Shown: positions 51,342 through 63,635 of the stretch, one piece after another
How positions within the stretch are numbered: the stretch's first letter is position 1
Layout of the letters: each line of letters starts with the position of its first letter
Assembly: GCF_027596085.1 (NCBI RefSeq)
Contig: NC_072454.1
Span: forward strand, 24,240,490-24,304,489
Source: Anoplopoma fimbria
Lineage: Eukaryota; Chordata; Actinopteri; Perciformes; Anoplopomatidae
Length of the DNA: 64,000 bases
Direction: 5' to 3'
Made by a program: the position numbers and the translations under genes
The notes under the pieces: model-generated
Database searches by the model: none
What the model was told of the DNA's origin: nothing
The model's input: only the letters and a program-made list of their open reading frames with translations

Positions 51342-51966
51342 AGCTGTGTCCCAATCTCCTTCAGAGGCTGCATTTGTAGACCGATTGCGTCACAGCAGCC
51401 GCGACGAGGCTTTTTGAAGACTCCTTCTAATGCAGCCTTCTTTTCCCAGATTCGGAGGATACAACTGATGGATCCTTCATGGCCCAACATATCCCAAGAT
51501 TCATTGTGTGCCTGTGTTTATTTTGAGTTTAATCGACATGGCAACTAGTGGACCAGCAGCGGGAGAATTCACATTTAATTGTCATCATTGGGTTTTTAAC
51601 TCACTCGTATATCTAATAATACAAATGTTAAAACAAAAAACAAGGGACCTGATCAGATCACACTTATGTTAAAATGATCTGTTAAGTTATGTGACGCAAT
51701 GAACTAACCAGCTAACACTACCGAGAGCCACTGTGCTATTTACAGCAGCTCGTCCATTTTAATCTTTTAATTTAGCTTTACATCTTTTATACTCTTTTAT
51801 GACAACCGCAGCTGGTTGCTAGGAGATGGGAGCGGCAAAAGGATAGGGGCGCGAAAAGTTGGTGACGCAAACAGGAAATCCTCTGTAGACCAGACCCTCA
51901 TCGGCCGACGTAGACCGCGAAGTCTGCATCCTCCGAAGGATGCAGACGCTGGATTGGGACACAGCT
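51342..51966. mobile_element. MITE-like element, 15-bp perfect terminal inverted repeats
   Basis: The left end AGCTGTGTCCCAATC (51342-51356) is the exact reverse complement of the right end GATTGGGACACAGCT (51952-51966). The left end is partly duplicated just outside, as AGCTGTGTCCCA at 51330-51341. Subterminal sequences TGCAGCC/GGCTGCA and CTCCGAAGGATGCAG are typical of a teleost non-autonomous DNA transposon family. The length is 625 bp, with no transposase frame. Confidence 0.75.
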
Positions 51967-53194
51967 TCTGTCTCCTGTACGAACCTCTAACAGCCCTAAA
52001 AAACAGTGCGCTGTTGGGCGTTTTGTGGCTCTATTGGAATCACCATAGAAACCAGAAGGCATGTTTTCAGACACGGGGTCTTGCGACCAAAATAAACGCT
52101 TTTGCCAGGAAGTGTAACCAGTGTTGGCGTATTCTCTAACTGTGGCAGCAGTTCAGCACCCTGAGAGGGAGAAGGGATGGGAGGGAGGGTGGATGCTCTT
52201 GAATGAATGCAGTCAACCGTGCACAGAATAAATGCATGAAGAACATGCTATGTGGTTGGCGTCTAACATGAAACAGCTTGTAGCAGGGACGAGGGGAGAT
52301 AAGGAGATGAAGAGTGATTATGGAGGCGGATGGAGAGAGAAGGACACAAAGGTAAATCATCACCCCCTTCAGTCCGGGAAGCTATGCTGTACGTTTTGAC
52401 TCGGATCTCTCTCCTTCAGCCTCTTTTCCCAATCCTCCAACCACGATGCAATTTATCCCTCCATTTTTGATTACAGATTGCTCTCTGTGATCTCAGCCCG
52501 GTTCCATTTTACCGTCTGACAGTTGTGCTATCCGTGCCATTTAGGTCTAAGTGGACGCTCCGTCTCCACCGCCGGCAATTTACATGTTTGCATCTCGTCA
52601 GCGCCATTTGTAAGGCAAAGTGTCAGGACAGTGAAAAAAAAAAGAGGGAATTTCAGAGTCCAGATTAGTTTTTCACCTTTGATACCAGAGCGCATCACTC
52701 ACCTGGCGATACAGAGGCGCTTCTATGGATGGGTAATTCACTCCGTCATGCATATTTCAGACATATCTTCACCCATTGACTCTCACTCACATGTCAACAG
52801 TTCACATGAGCTCATACCAAGATGGATACACGGAGAAAAAAACACACAATGCCATTCAACAGAAGATAAAGCCAACGGGGGAAAGATTCTTTTCAAATAA
52901 TCTCTACTGCCATCCATCAAGCCTTCATTGTTGTGTTCCGCAGCATCAAAGAGAAGCTTATTTCAAACTGCACACTGACCCTACCCAGCTGACACATTGG
53001 ACAATCTGAACAACTGATATGGGATCTTCCATGGACTTATTTCACTGGACCCTTTCCTTAGACTTACTGAATTGGATTTCCAATATCAGATTAGAGATTT
53101 TAGGATCATGTCATTCAACTATAATCCCATTGTTCCATCCTGTGTTTATCCTGTATTATAACTTCAATTTACTGTTCATTTTTAAATAGCCAGA

Positions 53195-53365
53195 ACACCC
53201 AGCCGTCCGAGGAGGAGAGATCTCTCTTTGAATAGACTCTCCTGAGGTTTCTCCTTTTTTTCTCTATGTGCCGAGCTTGTTTGAGGAGTTAATCCTTGTT
53301 GCTGTCTTGGGTCTGTAAAGCCCTCAGTATGTGATATTGGGCTACGCAAATACATTTTGAAACCG
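53195..53365. repeat. degraded inverted copy of the 5418-5900 repeat family
   Basis: It contains ACTCTCCTGAGGTTTCTCC, CTGTAAAGCCCTCAGTATG and GTGATATTGGGCTACGCAAA. These correspond to the reverse complement of the CCTCTGGGAGA, GGGCTTTACA and AGAGCCCAGAATCAC parts of the copy near 5450-5800. It is diverged and truncated. Confidence 0.6.
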
Positions 53366-53776
53366 TATCTCAGGTCAATTAATGGTGTAGAATGGTTAGC
53401 TACTGTCAATGTATGAACAGTCCCCTATGAGAAGAAAGGTTCAAGGAGCCAAAATGGCCAGTTCAAGAGTAATGCTGGCCAGCCTGCTCTCACTCCCAAA
53501 GCTTTGGCAGTGACCCTCGGCATTTTGATATCAATCCACAAGGCATCCTTTTGAGTCTGAGTGACACACTGGTGTTTAGACTAACTCTGATTTAAATCCA
53601 TCCGAGTCAGTTTGATGCTCAGAGTAGCTGACGTAGTATTATAATAGGAAGTAAGTTCTAAAGGGAGGGAGGGAGCAGTGGTAGATGGGTGAAACAAACA
53701 CAGAACTTTTACTCAGGGGGCCGGTGTTTGTGTCCCATGTGACAACAAAAGTTTGTTTAGTTTTTTTACTTAAACA

Positions 53777-54313
53777 GGCCCTATTATGCTATTTTCCGGG
53801 TGCATATTTTAATCTCAAGTTACAGTAACAACATGTTTACATGCGTTAATGCTCATAATCCGCCTTGTTTTTCTCATCCTGGCTGTACTGCAGCACCTCT
53901 TCTCACCCTCTCTCTGAAATGCTCCGTTGTAGCGCTTGCTCCTCCCTCCAGAAACTAAAGTCTGCCCTGATTGGTCAGCTAGCCCGCTGTGTTGTGATTG
54001 GTCAACGTTTCACATTTCAAAAAACTCTTCCTCTGGAGCTCCAGCTCCGCCTCTCTCTCTTTTGTTGTCTGAGGGTGGGCCAAACTAGCCGGAAGGAGTT
54101 TTACGTCACTTCCGTAACATTGTGACCTCATAAAGTTACAGAAGTGAAGGAGAGAATTCAATCGAGCCGTTTCAGGCAGCTCAGGACAGTGTTTCTGGGT
54201 AACTCCTTTTAGGCTAAGACTTCAGGTTCTATACTCTACGGACCTTTTACATGTACAAAAATATATATAACACACTAAAGAAGAGGGAAAAAGTGGAAAA
54301 GCATAATAGGGCC
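53777..54313. mobile_element. MITE-like element, 13-bp perfect terminal inverted repeats
   Basis: The left end GGCCCTATTATGC (53777-53789) is the exact reverse complement of the right end GCATAATAGGGCC (54301-54313). TAA flanks both sides (ACTTAAACA on the left, ACTTTAAG on the right), so a short T/A-rich target duplication is possible. The interior holds CTGATTGGTCAGCTAGCC and GTTTTACGTCACTTCC. I recognise it as a common teleost non-autonomous DNA transposon. The superfamily is not decided. Confidence 0.8.
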
Positions 54314-55350
54314 ACTTTAAGTTATGAAACAGATGTAGTTATAACAACCCTAAAGGGGATGTTATTTCTAACCTTGCCAGGTGTTATTGTTGCGTAAACC
54401 TAACCATACCGTTTCACAACGTTACAACGTTTTTCCGTTAGGGTGACATTATTCTGTGTTTCCCTCATTGTCAACACATCCCATGCAAAGACCAAAACCA
54501 CAACTAATCTACTCCCCCAACCTGTCTGAGTCCCACACCCATTTGCTTCTAATGAAGACATTAATCTTTAAAAACAGACTGGCGCAGTAATTTCCTAAAA
54601 CAGCTGGGAAGTGTAGTTATGAGCTTATTAAACAGGAGTAAACTGTACATTTATGGGGACTAAACTGAGCTGCAGATTAATGCAGGTAAAATAGTACTTA
54701 CAGCAGGATGGTGAATTAACAACTGACTCTATAGTGCCATGGATATGATGGAACATGTCACAATACAACAATATCAGCCTTTGGCTCCACAGACAATACT
54801 GTTGTTGTTTTTGGTCTTTTCATTGAATTCGTAGACAAATGGGGGAAAAAAGGAACATCGCCAGTGTTATTATCTAAGGCTGCTCCCTACTTGTTCCACA
54901 TGCATGGCTCTTACTACTTGTTATCAGAGAGTACAGACGCATGGTTGAACTGCTCTGTCTGTGGAATTGTCTGTCCCAGATATCATCAGGTGGTCTTGAA
55001 ATTCATGACTGGATGTAAAAAGAAATGGAAATTGCAATCTGCAAGGTTGGGTTTAATCTCACAAATCCTCAGCAGCCCCACTGTTACCAATAAGATGCTA
55101 CTTTCCTGCATGAAACAGTAAAAATGCAAATATTCATATCACATTCTAAAAATAAAATCTCAACTGTGAGACCTATGAATAAAAATCTGAAGGGCTCTTT
55201 ATAGACTTTGTCCTAAAGACATACCCCTTGTCATGTTATCCCTCCCCATTCAAATTACACCAGTCTTTCTGCTGTCCTTATCTTCCTCTTAGGAGTGCAC
55301 GGGGGGCCACATCGCATCAGTAGCTGCTTCCTAATTATGAGCCGAGCAAC

Positions 55351-55369
55351 CAGCAGCAGCAGCAGCAGC
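55351..55369. repeat. (CAG)6 trinucleotide run
   Basis: Six CAG units in an intronic, noncoding position. Confidence 0.95.
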
Positions 55370-57010
55370 TCCACGCCCTTACAGTAGATCTAAAAGAGAC
55401 GCAGAGCATGAATGTACTCTCCATGTATGCTGAGGAGAAGAATGCACTTTAACAAAGCCATATGGTCAAACGTCAAAGGTCACAGTGATCGTGATTGGTT
55501 TTGGCATAAAAAAAGGCCATGATGTATAATAAACCACTTGCAAGAGCGTAATTCTTCGAGTCCCTTATCAAAACGACTGTCGCCTTTCACCTTCGGCCTT
55601 GTCTGTTTTTGTGTAGATATACTTTTGCTAATCAGTGGCTGGCAGCAGTTGCAGCAGCAGTGAGATGGAGGGGCAGAGGAGGGCATTCTGGGAGCTGGTT
55701 GACAACAGAGGGGGACATGCAGCCAGCGAACCAGTCAGCCAGCCACAGGGCCGGATCACTTTCTACACTGCCCTTACACAAAGAAAAAGGAATAAGCACT
55801 TAATGTGTTTGTCTAGACTCCCCAGCATTGTGCAAATGAGGTGCTGTCCGGTTCGGTTAAATTCAGCACACAAATACAGCGACCCAATTGCGAAACCAGT
55901 GACGGGAGCTCAAACAGAGGCAGAGAGACGGGAGGGAGAAAGACACAGAGAGGCTGTTTACACGGCATGCCCTCATTTCTCCCAAGCTGTCTCTGGGGTT
56001 CAGAGAGGGTCGCGCTGTCCACTAGGGAGCAGCTGGTGAGAGAGGGGTTGGTGGAGGGGGGGCATTTGAACACAGACAGCTTCAGATCAGATGCCATAAT
56101 GTGAAGCGAACAGTCCTTTTTTTTCTCTTTTCTTACTGTTTGTAACTGTGTGTACCGACAGCGTTGTAGGACATGAATCATGTGTGTCAGATGGCCTCCG
56201 TCACATGCAAAAAAGGACCGTTTGAATCACTTGTGACTTATCATAGGCGTCGCATAGCAGATGTAGGCGAGTCCATGTGGAGTCGCGTTAACAAACAACC
56301 CGTTTACACCTCGCCCCAGTGTTCATTTCTCTCACTAATCTTTTGTGAAGATGTGTGCCAAAACCATCACGTTGGATATAAAATCGAAATGCGACTACAT
56401 CATTAGGTTTCATAAAGGCTGCTTGTCAGCGAGGATAGTTTTGCATTTCAAGCAAGCAGTTTGCGTCTCTATAAAAAAAGTAGTGCAGTTTTGGCTTCCA
56501 ATTAATCAGCGGCTGTATATAAACAACATCAAAACCACGGGACCATCGAATAGCCTATTAACTTTCTTTACACAAACACACACGTGCACGCACACACATT
56601 AAGTGCAACAATCCCTTCTGCTGCGAGCAGCACTATTATAATCTGTCATACACTTAGCTGAGGAGCGGACATAATTTGAATAACAATAGGTTAGAGCAAT
56701 GCAATTTGTATCCGGGCTAAAAGAGGGATACGCAGCGCATTAAAAAATAGAGCGTCCAATATGGAGCGTCAGGGAGAAGGGCCGGTGGTAAGGATTGGTC
56801 TCGCTCCAGCAATGGTGGATGTCTGAGATAAATGGCGGTCCGTGAGCTCTGGACTCATTGGTCAGGGGGAAAACAATCTGTCAGGTCATTGGCCAACAGC
56901 AATCTGTTCCCCTCCGCTTTCACCACACCAAGGTGTGCAGCCTGCAAACACTGAGAGGTTAAATCAGAACGATGGCAACAGAAGAAAGTCTGCAGTGGCG
57001 ATGTGGTTCC

Positions 57011-57123
<113 letters not shown>

Positions 57124-57769
57124 CAAAGCAAAGCAAAGCAATCCCTGTGTGCTGAAGTAATCACGCTTGACATCAAATTTAAGCTAATGCTTACAAATGG
57201 AACATGAGTGTATGCATTAAATATTAACCTGCGCCGAAACCTCAACTGCAGTGAGTTCACACGGCGCCGCACAACGCTAAGCCTGAGCGTAGCCGGGTGG
57301 AGTGTATGGAGGACGCTAGAATTACCGCCTCTCGCGGATGGAGGTGGATAAGCGCTCGACTGTCAGCTGCCACGTTTGGAACAAGTGCCAGTGAGGCAAA
57401 GGGTGAAAGGTAGCGGATGCTGAGTGGGCCTGAACGTGAACATCATTATGACAAAGCTCAACACTAAATACACATTATGCATAGCTGATTACTCATGTCC
57501 TGTAAAGCCATGTGGTGATTTTCATCAAAATCAAATAGGCAAGATCTCGTATTTCACCAACATATTTAACCAAAATCAAGTCAAAGGAGTAGTCAACACT
57601 TATTCATACACTAATTCGCTGCCGAGAGTTGAAGGGGAACTACGCCCTTTTTAAAAAAAGATATGCTTTATTAATTTGGTGTACAACAACAAACTCCAAC
57701 AATCCAAAAACTAGAGAGCAACAACTCAAATTACTCAAACTTGGGAGGTCATCAAGTCTGGAAATAATT

Positions 57770-57960
57770 ATTCTAACTAAAACCACAATCTTTCCTTAAC
57801 CTCACAAAGCTGTTGTGTTGCCTAAACCTAATAAAGTATTTCAGTATCTTTTCCAAAACCTAACCAAGTAGTTTTGTTGGCCAAACCTAAGGAAGTTATT
57901 TCCAGTGAAGATGTAAGTTTATTTTGAAAAGACTGTACGCATGAAACTATGGTAAATTGA
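57770..57960 (+). repeat. dispersed teleost repeat (CCTAAACCTAA type)
   Basis: It contains TTGCCTAAACCTAATAAAGT and AACCTAACCAAGTAGTTTTG, then GGCCAAACCTAAGGAAGTTA, three tandem-like related segments. I recognise this as a frequent teleost repeat. It is followed directly by the SINE-like copy at 58010. Confidence 0.65.
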
Positions 57961-58009
57961 CATACGCAGGAAAAAGCACAAAAAATGAGGAGTAAGGACA
58001 CATTGCCAA

Positions 58010-58175
58010 AGGTGACATGAACCAGCACCTCTAAAGTTCCCTAATCAACGCGTTATATCTTGCATGTTGAATATGCTTAAAAACCAAAGCTGTGATGTTA
58101 TGGGAGTTATGGACTATTTGTCGGCAGGGAGCACTGACTTTTCCTGGTTCCTTGTCGTCACAGTGAGGTTTCCTA
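58010..58175 (+). repeat. SINE-like teleost repeat, copy 2 of the 16225 family
   Basis: It contains ACCAGCACCTCTAAAGTTCC, AATCAACGCGTTATATCTTG and GGAGCACTGACTTTTCCTGG, which are landmarks of the family represented at 16225-16515. Confidence 0.75.
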
Positions 58176-58420
58176 TTCCCTGCTCTCCTCCAGAGGTTAA
58201 GAGGTGTTTATGTATGGTTTCCTGTTCCTCTAGATTCATAAATCCACTATCAGCTAACGCACAAGCACAAGGCATCTCCCCTCCTCTGTTGATATCGCAG
58301 TCTGTCATCGCCCCCTTCTCCCTCCACCCTCCCACTCACAATGCATATCAACAGAAAATGCCAACGCATATCTAAACAGGTCATCGTCATTATCACTGTA
58401 GATCCCTTCATCTCCTTAAA

Positions 58421-58440
58421 CGCACACACACACACACACA
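58421..58440. repeat. short (CA)n microsatellite
   Basis: About nine CA units. Confidence 0.93.
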
Positions 58441-59429
58441 AACCAAAGCTCCTTTAGTGTGAAAACCTCTCAGAAACAGAGAAGTCCGAGGCGTGAGGAT
58501 AAAGTTAACCCGAGCGACAAAGACCGGCTTGTTGTTTTGTTATGTCCGCCTTGAGACAAGTGACTAATGAGGACAGCTTTGAGACGGCGATGCGCTGAAA
58601 AATAAGACACACACAAACAAGAAAACTGTTTCTGAGCTGCAGGAGATGTGAAAGATATCACAAGGTTATTTTCAATTAGCGGCAGCGTATCCAGCGGAAC
58701 TTACAGCGTGTGTGTATTCGCCGTAATTGCCTGACGAGAGAGCACTGAATGTGGATTGAATTTGAGTAAACAACCTTTAAAGGATGCTTTTTTTAAAAAG
58801 AATGCAATCACAATCAATTGGTGTTCCCGCTCCGCTGAAGCCCAGAAGGCTTTTCTAATTTTATCTCCTCTACCCTCCTACCATACATTCATCCCTCATT
58901 TCCTCCAAGTTACTACCTTTTGAGTGGCAATAATAACGATTGAGTAGGCAATAAACATGTTGCACCAAAACCACAAAGTCTAGCTGATATATATTGTTTC
59001 TATATGTCTTCAGGATGAGAAGAGAACGGACGGATGGATGGTGTTCTGTCCCTCTGTGTGGGAGACGAGACCTTGTGGTCGGCTCCAGCAGTCAGCATTA
59101 ATGTCACAGTGGTATCGAGCCTTTACAAGGCTCAGCCAATGAGAACTAATGTATCGAGATGTTCTCCTGTCCTGGTTGGTTTGGTTCAAGATGGAGGTAC
59201 AGCAGCAGGGAAGGGAATCGTGGTCTGTTTGGCGACTGGTTCTCCAACTGAGCCAACAAAGCCTTAGAATGAGACGTTATCATGTTGTCATAAGTTGGTA
59301 TTATTAAAATGCTATATAAGGCTGCCTGTTCTGCTCTTTTTGTGGGACAGATTTATTATAATCAACAAATAACAACAACAAATTTAGCACTGTAAACAGT
59401 CGTATTAAACATTGAATTCTTAAGTTGTG

Positions 59430-59700
59430 TACAGCTAAAATAATAACTCGATTATCAGTTAGTCATCAAAATTAATCTGCAGCTATTTGTTGAAGTCATT
59501 AATCAAATCTTCCCCTAAAATGAGAGGATTTTCATGATTGTTAACTGAACATGTTTGGGTTTTGGGTTGTTGGTCAAACTCAAAATCATCTGGGGCTTTG
59601 AGAAATGTTAATGGCCATTTTTTCACTATAATTTTTCATTTCATAGTTAATATAATAAAATAATTGGCAGGTCAATCGATAATGAAAATAATCGTCAATG
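59430..59700 (-). repeat. degraded teleost repeat of the AATCGATTA type
   Basis: AACTCGATTATCAGTTAGTC, AATTAATCTGCAGCTATTTG and GGTCAATCGATAATGAAAAT are landmarks of the repeat class also seen at 45291-46600. Here the order appears inverted. Confidence 0.55.
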
Positions 59701-60099
59701 AGTCAATGACTGAAATGGGGGGCAGTCAGGTAAACGTGATGGTGATGGAGGACAGACCACGTTCCATTACCGGTGAGGTTACAGTCAAGTCCCCTGAAAC
59801 CGACCTGCATGAAGACCATGGAACAGCTGTTGGTGGGTGGGAATTCTTCCAGCAACCAAAACCATTTGATGTGGATTTTTGCACACCACACTGTAAACGC
59901 TGCATTTACTGCAGATTTCAGTCACTTGAAATGCAGTTGGTGAATGCAACAAATTATCTTCAATCACTTGAGAACGTCCTTGAATGAGGCTATATGACTT
60001 GTGTGGCCTCAGCGGTCTCCATGACTCTATGAAGCTCCTGTTAACATTTACACATCAACTCCGACTATCCCGTAGGTGGAAAATAACATCTACTTACAT

Positions 60100-60440
60100 A
60101 CTACAATTATTGATACTTGTACTTTAATTGAGTATTTCCAATTTATGCCACTTTACTATATTCTGAAGGGAAAAACATGATCAAACAAGTGGTTTCCAAA
60201 TGCTTTGGCTTGGGACCCCTTATGGAACAGCAGTGTGTAGTTTGACCCCTTGACGGTTCCACCAAAAAAGAGAAGTTTCCCGCCTAAATGTCTCAGATGG
60301 ATTCATTTAAGTAACTCTTTAAGGCCAAAATAGGTAATCTACTATTTTGAATGCAGGTCCTTTACTTGTAGCCATTTTACAATAATATAGCGGTACTTTA
60401 ACTGATGTAGAGGATCTGAATACTTCTTCACAGGACTAAT
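60100..60440. repeat. dispersed repeat, copy 2 of the 21890 family
   Basis: AAATGCTTTGGCTTGGGACC, GGTACTTTAACTGATGTAGA and GGATCTGAATACTTCTTCAC parallel the copy at 21890-22315. Confidence 0.6.
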
Positions 60441-61582
60441 TGTCCTACTGTCTCTTTATCTCTTTGTCAGTCTTTTTCCTGCATAAACCATCACCATCAA
60501 CAATCATTGCCATCAACTTTCAAATGCAAATGCCTTCCTCCACAATCACACCCACACTGTACGAGGCTGTTTAACCAACACGTCACCTGTTCTACTGTAA
60601 CTCTGATGTAGAGGCGTCTCTAGAGTAGCATCTGTTTCCAGGAAATCCACTTCCCTTCACACATTCATTATATCCTGTCCGGTATTGGAATGCATATCGG
60701 AGCAGCTCTTCCCTTATAGGCCCGTGGCCTTAGGGCCTTTGTTTTGATTGGATACTTACAAAAAGCCAGCCACCCCCTCCATGTGTCTCTCTCTCGTTTC
60801 TAAAGGTCTGCTCCTGCATATTAAACAGTTCTGGAGCGTTGCAGCGATCAAACGCAGGAGCTCCTTCAGCTACGTTACGGCCGCAATGAAAGGATGAATA
60901 AAAACGAGCCGCTAGTGAAATGAGAACGTACAGAACAAAGTGTGGTCGCACAGAGGGGAGGTGTGTCTTTGGGAGTGGGTTAAAAGGGTGGGGGGGGTTG
61001 AAACTTGTCACAGGGATGAAGACAGATGATGAGGCTGCATTGCTGTAAACGAGTGAGTCAGCCCTCCCTTCACACAGACACAGGGCCGCTGGAGGCAGAG
61101 GGGGAGGGGGGAACTGTCCCTGGTGCTGAAATCTGGAACGGCTGCTTTCTAACAGGCTCAAGTTCAGCTCAGTGCAGGAGACGGGGGAAAAAATGAAAGA
61201 TTTCCAAAACAGAGGCATGCTGTCTTTCAGTACCTTCCTGACCCACATCTAAAAACAATCAGTATCAGCTACAGTTTGAGTGTAAAGGTCAGTAGCGCTG
61301 CTTTCTAAAGCCAAAAAAGCGAAATTATGCACTTAAATTAATCTGAGTCTAATGAATGCCCAAAACAAAAGCTTTGCTGTCGAGTTTTTCCGCACAGACT
61401 CCGTCTCAAAGTCGGGCTGTTCGGCATTCTGTTCACAAAGCCATTGGGGGAGACTCTCTACCGTCTACTTCTTCCTGAGCCAAGTCAAAAAGATTCCCAT
61501 GAAAGTACTTTTTATATCCCAAAACCTCAGTCCCCAGGGACGATTGTATTTGGTTGTCATGCTATTTGTGGACTAATCATCT

Positions 61583-61583
<1 letters not shown>

Positions 61584-61675
<92 letters not shown>

Positions 61676-61696
61676 ACGTCTGGATCAACAGGAATT

Positions 61697-61728
<32 letters not shown>
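61584..61728. repeat. two (CA)n microsatellites separated by 23 bp
   Basis: About 45 CA units to 61674, a 23-bp unique spacer, then about 15 CA units at 61698-61728. Confidence 0.97.
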
Positions 61729-61729
<1 letters not shown>

Positions 61730-62655
61730 CCCGTTCCACCCATATTCTTTGAAATGATTTTCTTGCATTATTCATCTTCCAATGCTGTCATTCTTTGTAT
61801 CTGACCCCTCCGCCACTGTGCTCCACATCAAATATCCACTGCGAGATGGACTCTCACACACTCATGTTTCAAACCAGCTGATCTGAGGAGGATTTCAGCT
61901 GCATCACTTAGAAGCAAAGAATGTGATGCGGCTATAATGGATGCTGAATCATGTGACTGCTGGGATCGTGGGGGTAACAGAGCACGCTCAGAACAAAAAA
62001 CCCTGCTGCTGACGCCGTCACAGCGTGGAACTTGCAACTTGTTCCATCTGATTTTCTCTTCAGAACACTCAGAGCAGCATTGGGCGTTCTTTCGGCGCTT
62101 CAGTTTGTAATGAGAGCTTCGCTTATGGAGGCTCCTCACTTGTAAATACTGTCAATTACAAAAAAACAAACTAGTTTTGACATGGAACGATTATGCAACA
62201 GGTCTAGTACTTGCAGAACCCGCCCCCCCCTCCCCTTATAGGCTATAAGGGTCCTTGTTGCAATACACAGCATTTTAGATGAGGCCAAACATTGGGGGTG
62301 GGTGGATGATGTCACAAATCCGTAAATAAGGGTCCTTTTTCTCGGGCACTGCAGAGACCAGGCGGGTGTGGTGACTGCATTAGCAGGGGCGCAAAAAAAA
62401 AAAAAAAAAAAAAGAAAGAAAACGACCGTGATGTGGACATTCCCTGTGACGGCTGTCCACCATCTCTATGCCTCCCTCCCACTTTGTCGGGACGTGTCTT
62501 GAAGTTCAAATCATTCATCCGCTGCCAGGGAACACGACACCTTTGTTTCATTCTGATTTTCGACAGCCACAAGGTGCGCTGGAGCCAGAAAGCCCGTGTT
62601 TCCATATACACCAAATACATGCACAATGACAATGTGACAACAGCTTAGTATCCTC

Positions 62656-62656
<1 letters not shown>

Positions 62657-62720
<64 letters not shown>
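62657..62720. repeat. (CA)n microsatellite
   Basis: About 32 AC units. Confidence 0.97.
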
Positions 62721-62724
<4 letters not shown>

Positions 62725-62874
62725 TCTTTCTCATTCCTATGCGGTTTTTCTCCCCCCCCTCTCTCTCTCCATCTTATTCCCACACAACAAGAACAACGGA
62801 ATCGAACAGCGGCTTCATGAAATATTCAGGTATTAAAAAGGCAACTCGGAAAGCAGCGACATCTCAAGCACAAC

Positions 62875-62876
<2 letters not shown>

Positions 62877-62905
<29 letters not shown>

Positions 62906-63014
62906 CTTAAAATGCATGCTCTGCTGAGAACTGACCTCCCAGTCTAACGAATCCCACTCTTCGGTAAACATCCGGAGGATTTCTTTGCATCCCAAAAAAA
63001 AAAAAAAAAAAAAA
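62877..63014. repeat. T27-class and A19-class homopolymer tracts
   Basis: A T run of about 27 ends near 62905, and an A run of about 20 spans about 62995-63014. They lie 90 bp apart in opposite polarity and could pair, or be remnants of retroposed tails. Confidence 0.85.
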
Positions 63015-63468
63015 CCGGAGCAGGAGGAGCAGCGGCTCTACGGAGCGACCGGGCGGTGCGATGCCATTGTGCTTTCTGCTGTATTATCCTCATGAAATCA
63101 GTGTGAGATGAGGGACGTCGTCAGGAGAAAAGCATCTCGACCGTCGAGACACAAGATGATGCTATGCTTCACAGTCCAACATGGTTTTTTTGGGGGTGTT
63201 TTTTGGTTGCAACCAATTAGACGCTCCTTCTCTCTCTCTCCTCGCTGCTATTTCTGCTGTGCTGCTTTTGGAATAAAAAAAAAAAAAAAAAAGGATGGCA
63301 GACTATACAACACACGCAACTTCTTATTTCCAGGACACAGAGAGGTGGAGGGAGAATACTCCAAAGCCAATAAATCCTCCCCCTCTGCTGAGGAGCAACA
63401 ACACAAGGAAGCTGTTAAAGGTCCCTGCACCAAGTGCCTCTTAAAACATGTGACTCCATCTATTCCAT

Positions 63469-63590
63469 GGTGGTGGTGGTGGTGGTGTGGGGGAAGAAAA
63501 AAAAGATTCATTTGATCCATAAAAGGCCCTAAGCTGTGGGAGATGTGGGTGGGGAAGGGAGGGATGGTGGAGGTGGTGGTGGTGGTGGTG
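63469..63590. repeat. adgra1: two (TGG)n trinucleotide runs next to the GPS exon donor
   Basis: TGG repeats at 63469-63487 and GGT repeats at 63571-63590. The second run lies 45 bases into the intron past the splice donor of the GPS exon and reads as ACC repeats in the transcript. Confidence 0.9.
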
Positions 63591-63635
63591 CTACAAAACG
63601 AATGACACCGTATACCCACACGGTGGACTACTCAC

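Noticed and set aside
59664..59987. Plus-strand 107-codon open frame with balanced composition
   Set aside because: No recognised domain or splice context, and it starts within a degraded repeat. Insufficient to call a gene.
60730..61248. Minus-strand 172-codon open frame on the same strand as adgra1
   Set aside because: No recognisable domain, runs of PPPP from G-rich plus-strand sequence, and no splice phase compatible with the flanking exons without evidence from transcripts.
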